Below, one piece after another: positions 1 through 6,989 of a DNA stretch of 63,377 nt (positions within the stretch are counted from its first letter, which is position 1; the number at the start of each line of letters is the position of its first letter). The stretch spans positions 1 to 63,377 of the forward strand of contig CAYWVY010000004.1 of NCBI GenBank assembly GCA_964461885.1, read 5' to 3'. Below the pieces are notes generated by a model. The model was not told the origin of the DNA. It was given only the letters and a program-made list of their open reading frames with translations, and ran no database searches. Position numbers and translations under genes: made by a program. Source of the DNA: UBA288 sp964461885 (GTDB lineage Archaea; Halobacteriota; Methanomicrobia; Methanomicrobiales; Methanospirillaceae).

Positions 1-732
1 CTCGTACCCCGATTCGACCCCCGGGGGCACCTGCGAGCCGTCGACCACGCTCTTCAGGGTCGGGCACCAGGCATGGTTGGTGCTCGCCGGCATGGGGAAC
101 CGGTAATTCTGGCACCCGACCTTCGAGCCGCTTGCGACGACGCCGCCCGCAAAACTGGTGATGACGCCGCTCAGGCCGGCAATCGCGTCGGCGGCCGCCT
201 CGGCCCCGGCGAGTGCGGATGCCTGGTCTTCTCCCATGACGAGGATGTTGCCGCCGGCGATGCCCTTCACGATCCCGAACCGCTCCTCCCCGACATAGGT
301 ACCCTCCATGACCGGTATCCGCCAGCAGTGCCTGCCTCCGACCTCGCACCGCTCCTCGTACGCGTCTCCGAAATAGTGCATCCTCGTGTAGAACCTGGAC
401 GGGGCGTCGGGAAATCCGTCGAAGGCGGAGGCCGTTGGCGCGGGAAGGATGCACTGGCTGATCCGCCCCGCGACGTTCTCGCGCAGGTTCTTCTTCTCGG
501 AGCAGACCAGGATGGCGACGCCGGGCCGGCCATCGGGGGTCTCCTCTTCTGCGAGGCGCCGCTCGATCCCGGCCTCGCAGGGGCAGCCGATCTTGGATGT
601 GGCGAATCCCGTTGCCTCGACAGCCGCCGCCATTGCCCAGCGTTCGGACGCGGCAGTGACGATAATCCGCGCGATCCAGGTCGGGAACGCCTCCGCGTAC
701 GTGTCAAGGATCTCCGTGCCGTCGATCTCCAT
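1..732 (-). CDS. ftr: Formylmethanofuran--tetrahydromethanopterin formyltransferase (3' part outside window)
   Basis: The product transfers the formyl group from formylmethanofuran to H4MPT, giving N5-formyl-H4MPT, the second step of CO2-reducing methanogenesis in the cytoplasm. Translation from the ATG at 732 gives 244 residues that follow the Ftr family closely: MEIDGTEILDTYAEAFPTW at the N-terminus, then ATGFATSKIGCPCEAGIER, TPDGRPGV, the ISQCILPAPT segment and GVVASGSKVGC near the window edge. The family is about 297 residues, so roughly 50 C-terminal residues lie beyond base 1. The gene starts inside the end of the upstream cyclo-ligase gene (29-nt overlap), so the two are probably co-transcribed and translationally coupled. 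Identity is clear. Whether this is the main Ftr or a paralogue cannot be told here. Confidence 0.93.
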   Translation of the reverse strand, partial: MEIDGTEILDTYAEAFPTWIARIIVTAASERWAMAAAVEATGFATSKIGCPCEAGIERRLAEEETPDGRPGVAILVCSEKKNLRENVAGRISQCILPAPTASAFDGFPDAPSRFYTRMHYFGDAYEERCEVGGRHCWRIPVMEGTYVGEERFGIVKGIAGGNILVMGEDQASALAGAEAAADAIAGLSGVITSFAGGVVASGSKVGCQNYRFPMPASTNHAWCPTLKSVVDGSQVPPGVESGYE

Positions 733-1303
733 CACAGCCTTCCCCCGAGTACACGACCCCGTCCTCGGTGATGATGCAGTCCATCAGGACGTCGTTCTCG
801 TCGACCGGCAAGTCGTCGCACTCCTGGCAGGCGAACGCGACCCCGATCTTGCGGAGGTGCGGATTCCCTGCCATGAACCGGTCGTAATAGCCGGCGCCGT
901 ACCCGATCCGAGCGCCGTTCCGGTCGAACCCCAGCATGGGAAGGACGATCGTGTCCACGTCACGGCCCGTCGCGGGGATCTCGTTCCCGATGGGCTCGGG
1001 CACGCCGAACGTGCTCGGCACGAGGGCCGACGGGTCCCGGAGGTATGAGAGCCTGAGGCTCACGTCCTCTCTCACGATGATGGGCACGACCACCGGGTTG
1101 CCGCGCTCGAGGAGGATGGCGATGAGGGGCCCGGTGTTGACCTCCTTCTCCTTCGAGCTGTAGACCATCACCGTCTCGCCGTCCCGGATCTGCTCCGCGA
1201 GGTGCCGGCAGATCCGCTGGCTCTTCCCAAGCCGCTCCTCGGGCGTCATCGCATCTTTTCGCTCTCGCAGAACCTGACGGGCGCGGCTCTTTTTCTCCCT
1301 CAT
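704..1303 (-). CDS. 5-formyltetrahydrofolate cyclo-ligase family protein
   Basis: This 199-aa protein belongs to the MTHFS family, which uses ATP to cyclise 5-formyl-tetrahydrofolate to 5,10-methenyl-tetrahydrofolate. The N-terminal basic helix (REKKSRARQVLRERKDAMTPEER) and the C-terminal glycine motif (RIGYGAGYYDRF, about residues 130-141) are both present, and the length is normal. A TATA element 24-31 nt before the ATG suggests a leaderless transcript. It overlaps the start of ftr by 29 nt. Since methanogens carry C1 units on H4MPT and Ftr makes exactly the 5-formyl form, the natural substrate may be a formyl-H4MPT; that is inference from context. No sequence defect is seen. Confidence 0.9.
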   Translation of the reverse strand: MREKKSRARQVLRERKDAMTPEERLGKSQRICRHLAEQIRDGETVMVYSSKEKEVNTGPLIAILLERGNPVVVPIIVREDVSLRLSYLRDPSALVPSTFGVPEPIGNEIPATGRDVDTIVLPMLGFDRNGARIGYGAGYYDRFMAGNPHLRKIGVAFACQECDDLPVDENDVLMDCIITEDGVVYSGEGCDGDRRHGDP

Positions 1304-1324
1304 GGTCAGGTAGTGTAGCGCTGG

Positions 1325-1336
1325 GATATTTATTGG
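1325..1336 (-). promoter_or_regulatory. TATA-box promoter of the cyclo-ligase/ftr unit
   Basis: Read on the minus strand this is CCAATAAATATC, with the AATAAATA core 24-31 nt before the ATG at 1303. That spacing places transcription start at or next to the start codon, and no Shine-Dalgarno sequence is visible, so the transcript is probably leaderless. Confidence 0.6.
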
Positions 1337-1341
1337 TTATT

Positions 1342-1771
1342 TCAAGAATCGGAAATGATCCGTAACGCTGTACACGGCCTCCTGAGCGGCGTCCGGGCGA
1401 TCAGGACGACGGGGAGATCTCCCGAAGATCGCCGCACGGAACCACGCCTACCAGTCCGGTGAGATCCCGGTGGTTCGGGTTCCCGGCGGCTCCTGCAGCG
1501 CCCTGGAGACGACAGGCTTCTCGGGGCAACGGGGGCGAGGACGCATTCGAGCTGTGCCTCTCGCCAAAAATGAGAGCAGCCCCTATCGCGTTCACTGTGC
1601 CGCTCGCCGTTGCGGGAACCCGGTGCTGCCAGCGAGACGAAATGATCGATCGGTGCCCGGTCTATCGAGGTCTCGTGGGCGTGCGCTCGGGTGGTCTGCC
1701 ACGAGACGGGGTTTTGCTCCAGCAGAATCTTTATCCGTCTCTCCGGCGTCTTTATTATGCACAACGTGCGG
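1342..1771. other. Gene-free stretch before tRNA-Met
   Basis: Open frames exist on both strands here, but none has recognisable domains, a ribosome binding site or family similarity, and they overlap one another in the way random frames do in GC-rich DNA. The last part holds AT-rich tracts (CTTTATCC near 1730, TTTATTAT at 1751-1758) that may be the promoter of the tRNA gene. Confidence 0.5.
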
Positions 1772-1881
1772 GCTGCGGTGGCCTAGCCGGTTAAGGCGCC
1801 AGACTCATAGGGTTTAATTCGCGATGAGGCGCCGTTTCCTGGGACATCTGGAGATCGAGGGTTCGGATCCCTCCCGCAGCA
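1772..1881 (+). tRNA. tRNA-Met (CAT), elongator type, with an intron
   Basis: The acceptor arms GCTGCGG (1772-1778) and CCGCAGC (1874-1880) pair perfectly, followed by discriminator A. The D arm is GCCT..AGGC, the anticodon stem CCAGA/TCTGG and the T stem GAGGG/CCCTC with a TTCGGAT loop. The anticodon is CAT at 1806-1808. A 36-nt insert (about 1810-1845) sits after position 37, the canonical archaeal intron site cut by the splicing endonuclease. Without it the tRNA is 74 nt. The lack of an initiator-type acceptor and of a GGG..CCC Ile2-type acceptor favours elongator Met over initiator Met or tRNA-Ile2. CCA is not encoded. Confidence 0.9.
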
Positions 1882-2293
1882 TCAGACTTTTTTTTCCACA
1901 TCCCAACCATTTTGGGGTCGCTTCAACGCTTCGTGATTATTGTCTGCAGTCCTTCACGCGGCGCGTGAGAGGACATCCGTGCAGCGCGGTCCTGGGGGAC
2001 CCCATCCCCGCTCGTCTCCACCTCCTGCGCGGCGTGGAGAGCCCGTCCGCCGCGCGCCTGCCGATCGGCACCGTCCGTTGAACGCCGGAGCTGAAGGGAG
2101 ATCGGCCAGGGAGCGGTTTCGCGCCCGAGCACATGCATTCCCGGCGGTGAGTCCGTGTTGAGGGGGAGTATGGGAGGATGCTCCCCCGACGATGATGCTC
2201 GTCTTCACCGGCATTCGGCCGGCACGCCGATCTTTGCTCTGCCGATGACCATCCCCCCGCGGTCATCGCGACCTGATAATCCGCCCTCCTCCC
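1882..2293. other. Gene-free stretch between tRNA-Met and the lipoprotein gene
   Basis: About 410 bases downstream of the tRNA. It opens with a T-rich run (1887-1895) that could terminate the tRNA transcript. Several overlapping open frames are present but none shows a family signature or a supported start. Confidence 0.45.
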
Positions 2294-2746
2294 TCAACCT
2301 CGTGTCGTCACGGTGATTGTGACCGTGTCGCTCACTGCCGGGACTACGGGCGTGTGATCGTTATTCACGAGCTGGACCGCGAAAGTGTGCACCCCCGGCG
2401 ATACGTTCCTGAACGTGTATTCGTCGTCCGAGACATGGGCCCAGAGGGTGCTCGTGTCGGCGGGTATCGCGGGCTGTCCGGCCGCGCTCGGCATGGGGCT
2501 GACATCCATATAGAAATGGACGTGCCCTTCACCCGTAACGGCGGCCTGACCCTGCTTGTCCACGATGTTGAAGTTCTGCACCTCGGCATTGATGGTGACG
2601 TCGCCGGTTTCGACCGTGGCGCCGTTCGCCGGCGATGTGATCTTCACTGTTGCCGTTTCGGGGGTCGTGGTGCAGCCCGCGATTATGAGGCAGGCTGCAA
2701 CGATGAGAAGCGCGCAGACTTCCGATCTGCGAATTTCTCTCGACAT
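2294..2746 (-). CDS. Secreted lipoprotein with an Ig-like/DUF4399-type domain
   Basis: A 150-aa protein with a signal peptide (basic MSREIRR start, hydrophobic core, then LIIAGC lipobox with the Cys at about residue 24), so it should be exported and lipid-anchored. The mature part begins with a Thr-rich linker and then a single beta-sandwich-like domain containing ITSPANGATVETGDV, GHVHFYMDV and SPGVHTFAVQLVNNDHTPV. The GHVHFYMD and GVHTFAVQL pieces resemble DUF4399-type extracellular domains. Function is unknown. It is a single-gene unit: a TATA box lies 25-34 nt before the ATG, and no co-directional neighbour is close. Confidence 0.75.
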   Translation of the reverse strand: MSREIRRSEVCALLIVAACLIIAGCTTTPETATVKITSPANGATVETGDVTINAEVQNFNIVDKQGQAAVTGEGHVHFYMDVSPMPSAAGQPAIPADTSTLWAHVSDDEYTFRNVSPGVHTFAVQLVNNDHTPVVPAVSDTVTITVTTRG

Positions 2747-2770
2747 GGTCTGGACTCAGACCGGTCAGAC

Positions 2771-2780
2771 TTATATATTT
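2771..2780 (-). promoter_or_regulatory. TATA box of the lipoprotein gene
   Basis: Minus strand AAATATATAA, centred about 29 nt before the ATG at 2746. No ribosome binding site lies between, so a leaderless transcript is likely. Confidence 0.6.
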
Positions 2781-2965
2781 TCCCTCGGGATGGGCACTGC
2801 GTTCGGCGCGTTTGCTCGTCGCGACACAAAAAAGCAACCGGCGGTTTACCCGGGCGGATATGGGACTATCATCATCCGACCGGGGGTGAGGGGACGTGCG
2901 TGCCGGCGTCGTGGGCCGCCCGCCGTCACCCCTCGGCATGGCGGCCCCGTACTTCGGGCGACGGA

Positions 2966-3145
2966 TCAGGCGCCGGTCATGACCTGGGCCGTGTCAAACC
3001 CGCTCTCGATCAGCCGCTGGTAGATAACCAGCGCTCGCCCTGCGTCGTCCGTGAAGACGGGCGACGCGACAATGCACTCCCCCGCGCCGGGATCGACACA
3101 ATTTGCCTGGGCGGACGGAGTGCCAGCCTGGAACATGTTTTCCAT
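2966..3145 (-). CDS. Small hypothetical protein, 59 aa
   Basis: The ATG at 3145 is preceded by a GAGGAT-like ribosome binding site and opens a 59-codon frame ending TGA at 2966. The product begins MENMFQAGTPSAQ, has two cysteines (16 and 24) and ends in an amphipathic stretch (ALVIYQRLIESGFDTAQVM). There is no signal peptide or membrane segment. The 'GRALVIYQRLIESGFDTAQ' part reads like a genuine folded helix rather than random GC-rich sequence. I do not recognise the family. It stands alone, divergent from the kinase gene at 3322. Confidence 0.5.
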   Translation of the reverse strand: MENMFQAGTPSAQANCVDPGAGECIVASPVFTDDAGRALVIYQRLIESGFDTAQVMTGA

Positions 3146-3280
3146 CAGTTCTATCCTCTTCAGGCGTCACGCCGGGGTCCCGACAGATGAGCCGATAGAA
3201 TGCAGGTTGGCCGGCGTCGGTTATAAAGTTATCTTGCTATGATGATTGAATCAGATGAGCGAAAGACTTCGGCAATAACG

Positions 3281-3315
3281 CTATATATTCGGCAACGGCA
3301 AACTGATCCGGAGGG
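3281..3315 (+). promoter_or_regulatory. TATA box and Shine-Dalgarno of the histidine kinase gene
   Basis: TATATATT at 3281-3288 is followed, 22 nt on, by a perfect GGAGGG at 3310-3315. The only initiation-capable codons that fit this ribosome site are CTG at 3322 (6-nt spacing) or CTG at 3316. The elements therefore decide the start of the downstream gene far upstream of its first ATG. Confidence 0.65.
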
Positions 3316-3321
3316 CTGACA

Positions 3322-5016
3322 CTGCGGACCAAGCGCGAAATCGGTCGGATCCGGGAACTGCTGGCAGAGCATCCGAAGGGGCTGACGATCGAGGAGGTCT
3401 CGCGCCGGCTCACTCTCAACCGCGCGACCGCGGCGAAGTACCTGAACGCGATGGCGGTTTCGGGGCAGGCCGAGGTGCGCGCGCTCGGCCCCGCCAAGGT
3501 CTTCTATTCTTCTCATCGGTTGCCGCTCGCCGACCTGATGAGTCTCTCGTCCGATCTGATCCTGGTCCTCGATGACGGACTCTTCGTCCTCCACGCCAAC
3601 GACACCCTTCTCTATCACTTCGGCGTCGAGGCGTCCGAGCTGAAGGGGCTCCGGCTCGATCGGTCCCCGCTCGCTCCGTTCCTCGGAGAGGCCGATCTCG
3701 AGCGGATCACACAGACCCTCGAGGGCAGCGAACACGTCTTCGACTGCGAAGTCGAGCGCGGTGTATCGACCCGGTACTACCGGGGGCGAGCCCTCCCCCT
3801 GGTCTTCGAGGCGGGCGCTCGGGGCGTCGGCCTGATCCTCGAGGACGTCACGGGGGATCGGAGGCACCAGTCGGAGCTCGAGCTCCGTGTTCGGGAACGG
3901 ACGCGAGAGCTCGAAGCGGCGAACGCGGCGCTCGAGCGGGAGGTCGAGGAGCGCCGTCGGACCGAGGAGCGGCTCGGAGCCAGCAGGCGCACGGTCCAGC
4001 AGATCCTCGAGACCACGCCGAACCTGGTCTACGTATACGCCGTGGATTCGGTCCGGCTTCGGTACGCAAACCCGAACCTCACCACGATTCTCGGGTACCC
4101 GGCAGAGCGGCCGTGGATAGGGGAGAGCGGCACTATCCTGCCGCTTGTCCATTCCGACGACCGTCTCCAGCTCGAGGCCCACCGCGACGGCCTGGCAGCG
4201 ACTTGCGACGGCGAAGTTCGCGAGATCGAGATTCGGGTCCGACACGCACTTGGCCACTACGTGACGCTTCGGTGCCGGGAGCTCGTCTTCAAACGAGACG
4301 ATTCCGGTCGGCCCCGCCTGGCCATTGGCACTGCGGAGGATGTGACCGAGCGCCGTCGGGCCGCGGACGCACTCCGGACGGCGAACCGGCAACTCCTCCT
4401 GCTGAACGGTATCACGCGCCACGACATCCTGAACCAGCTCAACGTTCTCGCGGGCTCCCTCGGGCTCGTGGAGAGTGGCGTCCGCGACCCGGCGCTCGCC
4501 GGGCATCTTGAACGGGCGGAACGGGCTCTCGAGGCGATCCGACGGCAGATCACGTTCACCCGCGACTATCAGAGCATCGGAGACCATCCCCCGGAGTGGC
4601 AGGGCGTGCGAGCCGTTATCGAACGCGTCCTCACCGGGTTTGAGCGCGAGGGGGTGGCAGTCGAGATCGGCGACTGCGATCTCGAGATCTACGCGGACCG
4701 TCTCTTCGAGAAGGTCGTTTACGCCCTGATCGATAATGCGGTCCGCCACGGCGATACCGCCCGAACTGTCAGGTTCTCCTGTGAACCTGTGGATGGGGGG
4801 CGTGCACTCGTCTGCGAGGACGACGGCGTCGGCGTCCCGATCGAGGAGAAGGAGCGGATCTTCGACCGTGCTCACGGTCGAAACTCGGGGTACGGTCTCT
4901 TCCTCGCTCGCGAGGTGCTTGCGATCACCGGCCTCTCAATCCACGAGACCGGCACCCCCGGGAAGGGAGCCCGCTTCGAGATCCGCGCCCCCCCCGATCT
5001 CTACCGGGCGGCCTGA
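3322..5016 (+). CDS. HTH-PAS-PAS sensor histidine kinase, probable CTG start
   Basis: A 564-aa cytoplasmic sensor kinase. In order: a winged-helix HTH (about residues 1-60, with EEVSRRLTLNRATAAKYLNAM), a first PAS-like domain (about 70-180), a coiled coil rich in Glu/Arg (about 190-225), a second PAS (about 225-350), a dimerisation region with ITRHDILNQLNVL (phospho-acceptor His), and a HATPase with the DNAVRH, EDDGVGVP and HGRNSGYGLFLAREV boxes. There is no membrane segment. The first ATG (3451) would delete the HTH, while a perfect GGAGGG precedes CTG 3322, and no ATG, GTG or TTG lies in frame between the upstream TGA at 3304 and 3451. No response regulator gene is nearby. Confidence 0.85.
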   Translation: MRTKREIGRIRELLAEHPKGLTIEEVSRRLTLNRATAAKYLNAMAVSGQAEVRALGPAKVFYSSHRLPLADLMSLSSDLILVLDDGLFVLHANDTLLYHFGVEASELKGLRLDRSPLAPFLGEADLERITQTLEGSEHVFDCEVERGVSTRYYRGRALPLVFEAGARGVGLILEDVTGDRRHQSELELRVRERTRELEAANAALEREVEERRRTEERLGASRRTVQQILETTPNLVYVYAVDSVRLRYANPNLTTILGYPAERPWIGESGTILPLVHSDDRLQLEAHRDGLAATCDGEVREIEIRVRHALGHYVTLRCRELVFKRDDSGRPRLAIGTAEDVTERRRAADALRTANRQLLLLNGITRHDILNQLNVLAGSLGLVESGVRDPALAGHLERAERALEAIRRQITFTRDYQSIGDHPPEWQGVRAVIERVLTGFEREGVAVEIGDCDLEIYADRLFEKVVYALIDNAVRHGDTARTVRFSCEPVDGGRALVCEDDGVGVPIEEKERIFDRAHGRNSGYGLFLAREVLAITGLSIHETGTPGKGARFEIRAPPDLYRAA

Positions 5017-5022
5017 CGAGGA

Positions 5023-5613
5023 TCAGTCCAGGATCGGCGCGGGCGGCAGGGGGAGAAGGGGCCGTCCTGTCCGCGCCGCAAATTCGTTCGTGAGCATGGT
5101 GTAGAAAAGTCGTTGTGGGCGGGGATCGTGCCGGTACCGTTCGAGGTCGCCGAAGAAGGCGTCGAATACGGCCGGATAGTGCTCGGCGAGAAACGCGCGA
5201 AAGGCCGTGCTCTCGAGCATCGCGTCGCTCGATTCGACTCCGGGGAGACCGTGGAGGAGCTCGTGCCAACAGCGGAGTACGAGAACTTCCTCGGTCTCGG
5301 TGCCGAAGACGGCGACCGAGCACCGGCTCCCCATCGCACCGCCGGCCACTCCCTCGACGGGGTAGTCGGCTCCTGAGAAGAGGAGAAGGGCCCCCTCCTG
5401 GAGCGGGAACGGCATATTATGCCAGTCGCGCCACACGTGCCAGTTCACGTTCTCGCGCGGCTCTTCAACCCGGAACGACCAGACTGTCGACGGGACTCGG
5501 GCAAGCACCCGCCTGACGAGCGCGGTGTCGAGGCGGCCCGGGACGAGCACAGTCACGGGTATGAGGCCGGTCCGCGCGACCGGAAGGATCCTGCGGATGA
5601 GACGATCGAACAT
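5023..5613 (-). CDS. Hypothetical protein with an HExxH motif
   Basis: A 196-aa protein of unknown family. From the ATG at 5613, a GAGAGG ribosome site lies about 7 nt upstream; longer forms (ATG 5619 or 5655) have worse or no sites. The central CWHELLHGL (His117, Glu118, His121) matches the HExxH zinc-protease pattern, but no third ligand typical of a known metalloprotease family is obvious, so activity is unproven. The N-terminus (LIPVTVLVPGRLDTALVRRVL) looks like a beta-alpha unit. No signal peptide or membrane segment is seen. It is convergent with the kinase gene, with a 6-nt gap. Confidence 0.6.
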   Translation of the reverse strand: MFDRLIRRILPVARTGLIPVTVLVPGRLDTALVRRVLARVPSTVWSFRVEEPRENVNWHVWRDWHNMPFPLQEGALLLFSGADYPVEGVAGGAMGSRCSVAVFGTETEEVLVLRCWHELLHGLPGVESSDAMLESTAFRAFLAEHYPAVFDAFFGDLERYRHDPRPQRLFYTMLTNEFAARTGRPLLPLPPAPILD

Positions 5614-5655
5614 CGACATTCCTCTCGACGGTCGGGAAGATACGGCTGTCGCCAT

Positions 5656-5920
5656 CAGGCTGCGCCGGAGGTGGCACCATCCCTAGGCGGGGTCGCCAGC
5701 TCTGCCCGGCAGGATCTCTGTTATCCAGCTGAATTTCAGCAAAACGCGTCCGTTTTGGACATCCTGATACCTACCGGCCGCCCAACAACAGTTTTTTCCC
5801 TTCTGAAGAAGATGGATCTGATGCATTCCGTTCATGTTCCAGAATGTCGTGATGCGCCACGGTAATAGCAATGGTGCTCCGATCTCTCCCTTATCTCCAT
5901 CCATCTCGAGGTAATCAATA
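5656..5920. other. Intergenic stretch, AT-richer than its neighbours
   Basis: About 265 bases with no supported gene. A minus-strand frame (5683-6006) runs through it but crosses the start of the plus-strand gene at 5921 and has no family signature. The stretch probably carries the promoters of both flanking genes. Confidence 0.4.
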
Positions 5921-6259
5921 ATGGTATGGTTAAAATGCGTGCGTCCACAACGGACCTGTGGCGATGAGATCGTCGAGGAACCGATCTTCATCAATTCCAA
6001 GGACATCTATGCGTACCTGATCCGTCACACGGCCGGACAGTACTATCTGCTCTGCGGCAACATCGAACAACCCGATTACCTTACCATCGGGGCCTTCTCG
6101 AGCGAGGAGGAGGCCGAGCAGTGTGTGACAGCGATCCTCGACCAGGCCGACTACACCCTGCTCGACCCGAAACAGATCGTCGAGGAGAACAAGCGGATCG
6201 TGGCCGAGACCTACGAGCAGATGGCCGAAGAGGAGGCGATCGCCTCCGAGGCCGTCTGA
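5921..6259 (+). CDS. Small acidic hypothetical protein
   Basis: A 112-aa protein. The middle (about residues 25-80, with FINSKDIYAYLIRHTAGQYYLLCGN and LTIGAFSSEEEAEQCVTAIL) alternates strand and helix and looks like a compact alpha/beta domain; the C-terminus is a highly acidic helix ending EEEAIASEAV. There is no signal or membrane segment. I do not recognise the family. The start at 5921 is uncertain because the first 20 residues are Cys/Arg-rich and unlike the rest. It lies about 100 nt before hypC on the same strand and may be read into it. Confidence 0.55.
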   Translation: MVWLKCVRPQRTCGDEIVEEPIFINSKDIYAYLIRHTAGQYYLLCGNIEQPDYLTIGAFSSEEEAEQCVTAILDQADYTLLDPKQIVEENKRIVAETYEQMAEEEAIASEAV

Positions 6260-6361
6260 CCGGGGTCACCTTATTTTTTATCTCTTCTCAGCCCGCTGAT
6301 TCTTATCCACATCACTGCGTTTAAGGTCAGCCTCGCGCAATGATATGCTGGAGACGCTGTC

Positions 6362-6595
6362 ATGTGCATCGCAGTGCCCGGCGAGGTTGTCGAGATCCTG
6401 GAGACGGGTCGGGGCGTCGTCGACTACGGAGATCTCCGGCAGGAGGTCCGCATCGACCTGATTGAGGACTTGAAGGTCGGCGAGTGGGTTCAGATCCATG
6501 CGGGCTGGGCAATCGGGCGCATCTCGAAAGAGAAGGCGCTCGAGAACCTGGAGACGATCCGCGAAGTCTACGACCTGGTCTACGGCGAGGCCTGA
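6362..6595 (+). CDS. hypC: Hydrogenase maturation chaperone HypC
   Basis: A 77-aa protein with the invariant N-terminal MCIAVPGEV; Cys2 is the residue that carries the Fe(CN)2CO unit with HypD during [NiFe]-hydrogenase assembly. The OB-like body (YGDLRQEVRIDLIEDLKVGEWVQIHAGWAIGRIS) and the C-terminal helix with ALENLETI are typical, and the length is normal. It begins the hypC-hypA-hypE run (18-nt gap to hypA). hypD, hypB and hypF are not in the window, so the set is split. Confidence 0.95.
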   Translation: MCIAVPGEVVEILETGRGVVDYGDLRQEVRIDLIEDLKVGEWVQIHAGWAIGRISKEKALENLETIREVYDLVYGEA

Positions 6596-6613
6596 CCTCT
6601 TCTTTTTGGGACC

Positions 6614-6964
6614 ATGCACGAATCGGGGATCGCCTACGATCTGTATGCGACGGCGCGACGGGCCGCGATCGAGAACAACGCAACCCGCGTCATCCGAATC
6701 GGAGTCGAGTTCGGCGCGCTCGCGATGGTAAATCCCGAGCAGGTGCAGTTCCTCTTCTCGGTCATGGTCGAGGACGACCCGCTCTTTGAGGGGACGGTCC
6801 TCGAGATGACGACGATAGCACCCGTCATGACCTGCGCCTGCGGCGGGTACTCGGGCGACGACCCGTTCGTCTGCCCGGGGTGCGGCGGACTGCCGACCGT
6901 GGTGAAGGGACGCGAGATCGTGGTGACGTCCTGCGAGATCGACGTCGAAGATGTGCCGGCGTGA
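6614..6964 (+). CDS. hypA: Hydrogenase nickel insertion protein HypA
   Basis: HypA delivers nickel to [NiFe]-hydrogenase precursors. The 116-aa product starts MHESGIA (His2 and Glu3 are the Ni-site residues) and has a zinc-binding loop with Cys74, Cys76, Cys87 and Cys90. The first pair is CxC rather than the usual CxxC, and the second is CPGC. The remaining body (VIRIGVEFGALAMVNPEQVQFLFSVM) is standard. It lies between hypC and hypE in one unit. Confidence 0.93.
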   Translation: MHESGIAYDLYATARRAAIENNATRVIRIGVEFGALAMVNPEQVQFLFSVMVEDDPLFEGTVLEMTTIAPVMTCACGGYSGDDPFVCPGCGGLPTVVKGREIVVTSCEIDVEDVPA

Positions 6965-6989
6965 TGCCGGCTGGCAGAGGTGGTAACAG

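Noticed and set aside
3229..4875. A 548-codon minus-strand open frame opposite the histidine kinase
   Set aside because: It is the antisense shadow of the kinase frame in GC-rich DNA; composition is Arg/Glu/Leu-rich with no domain.
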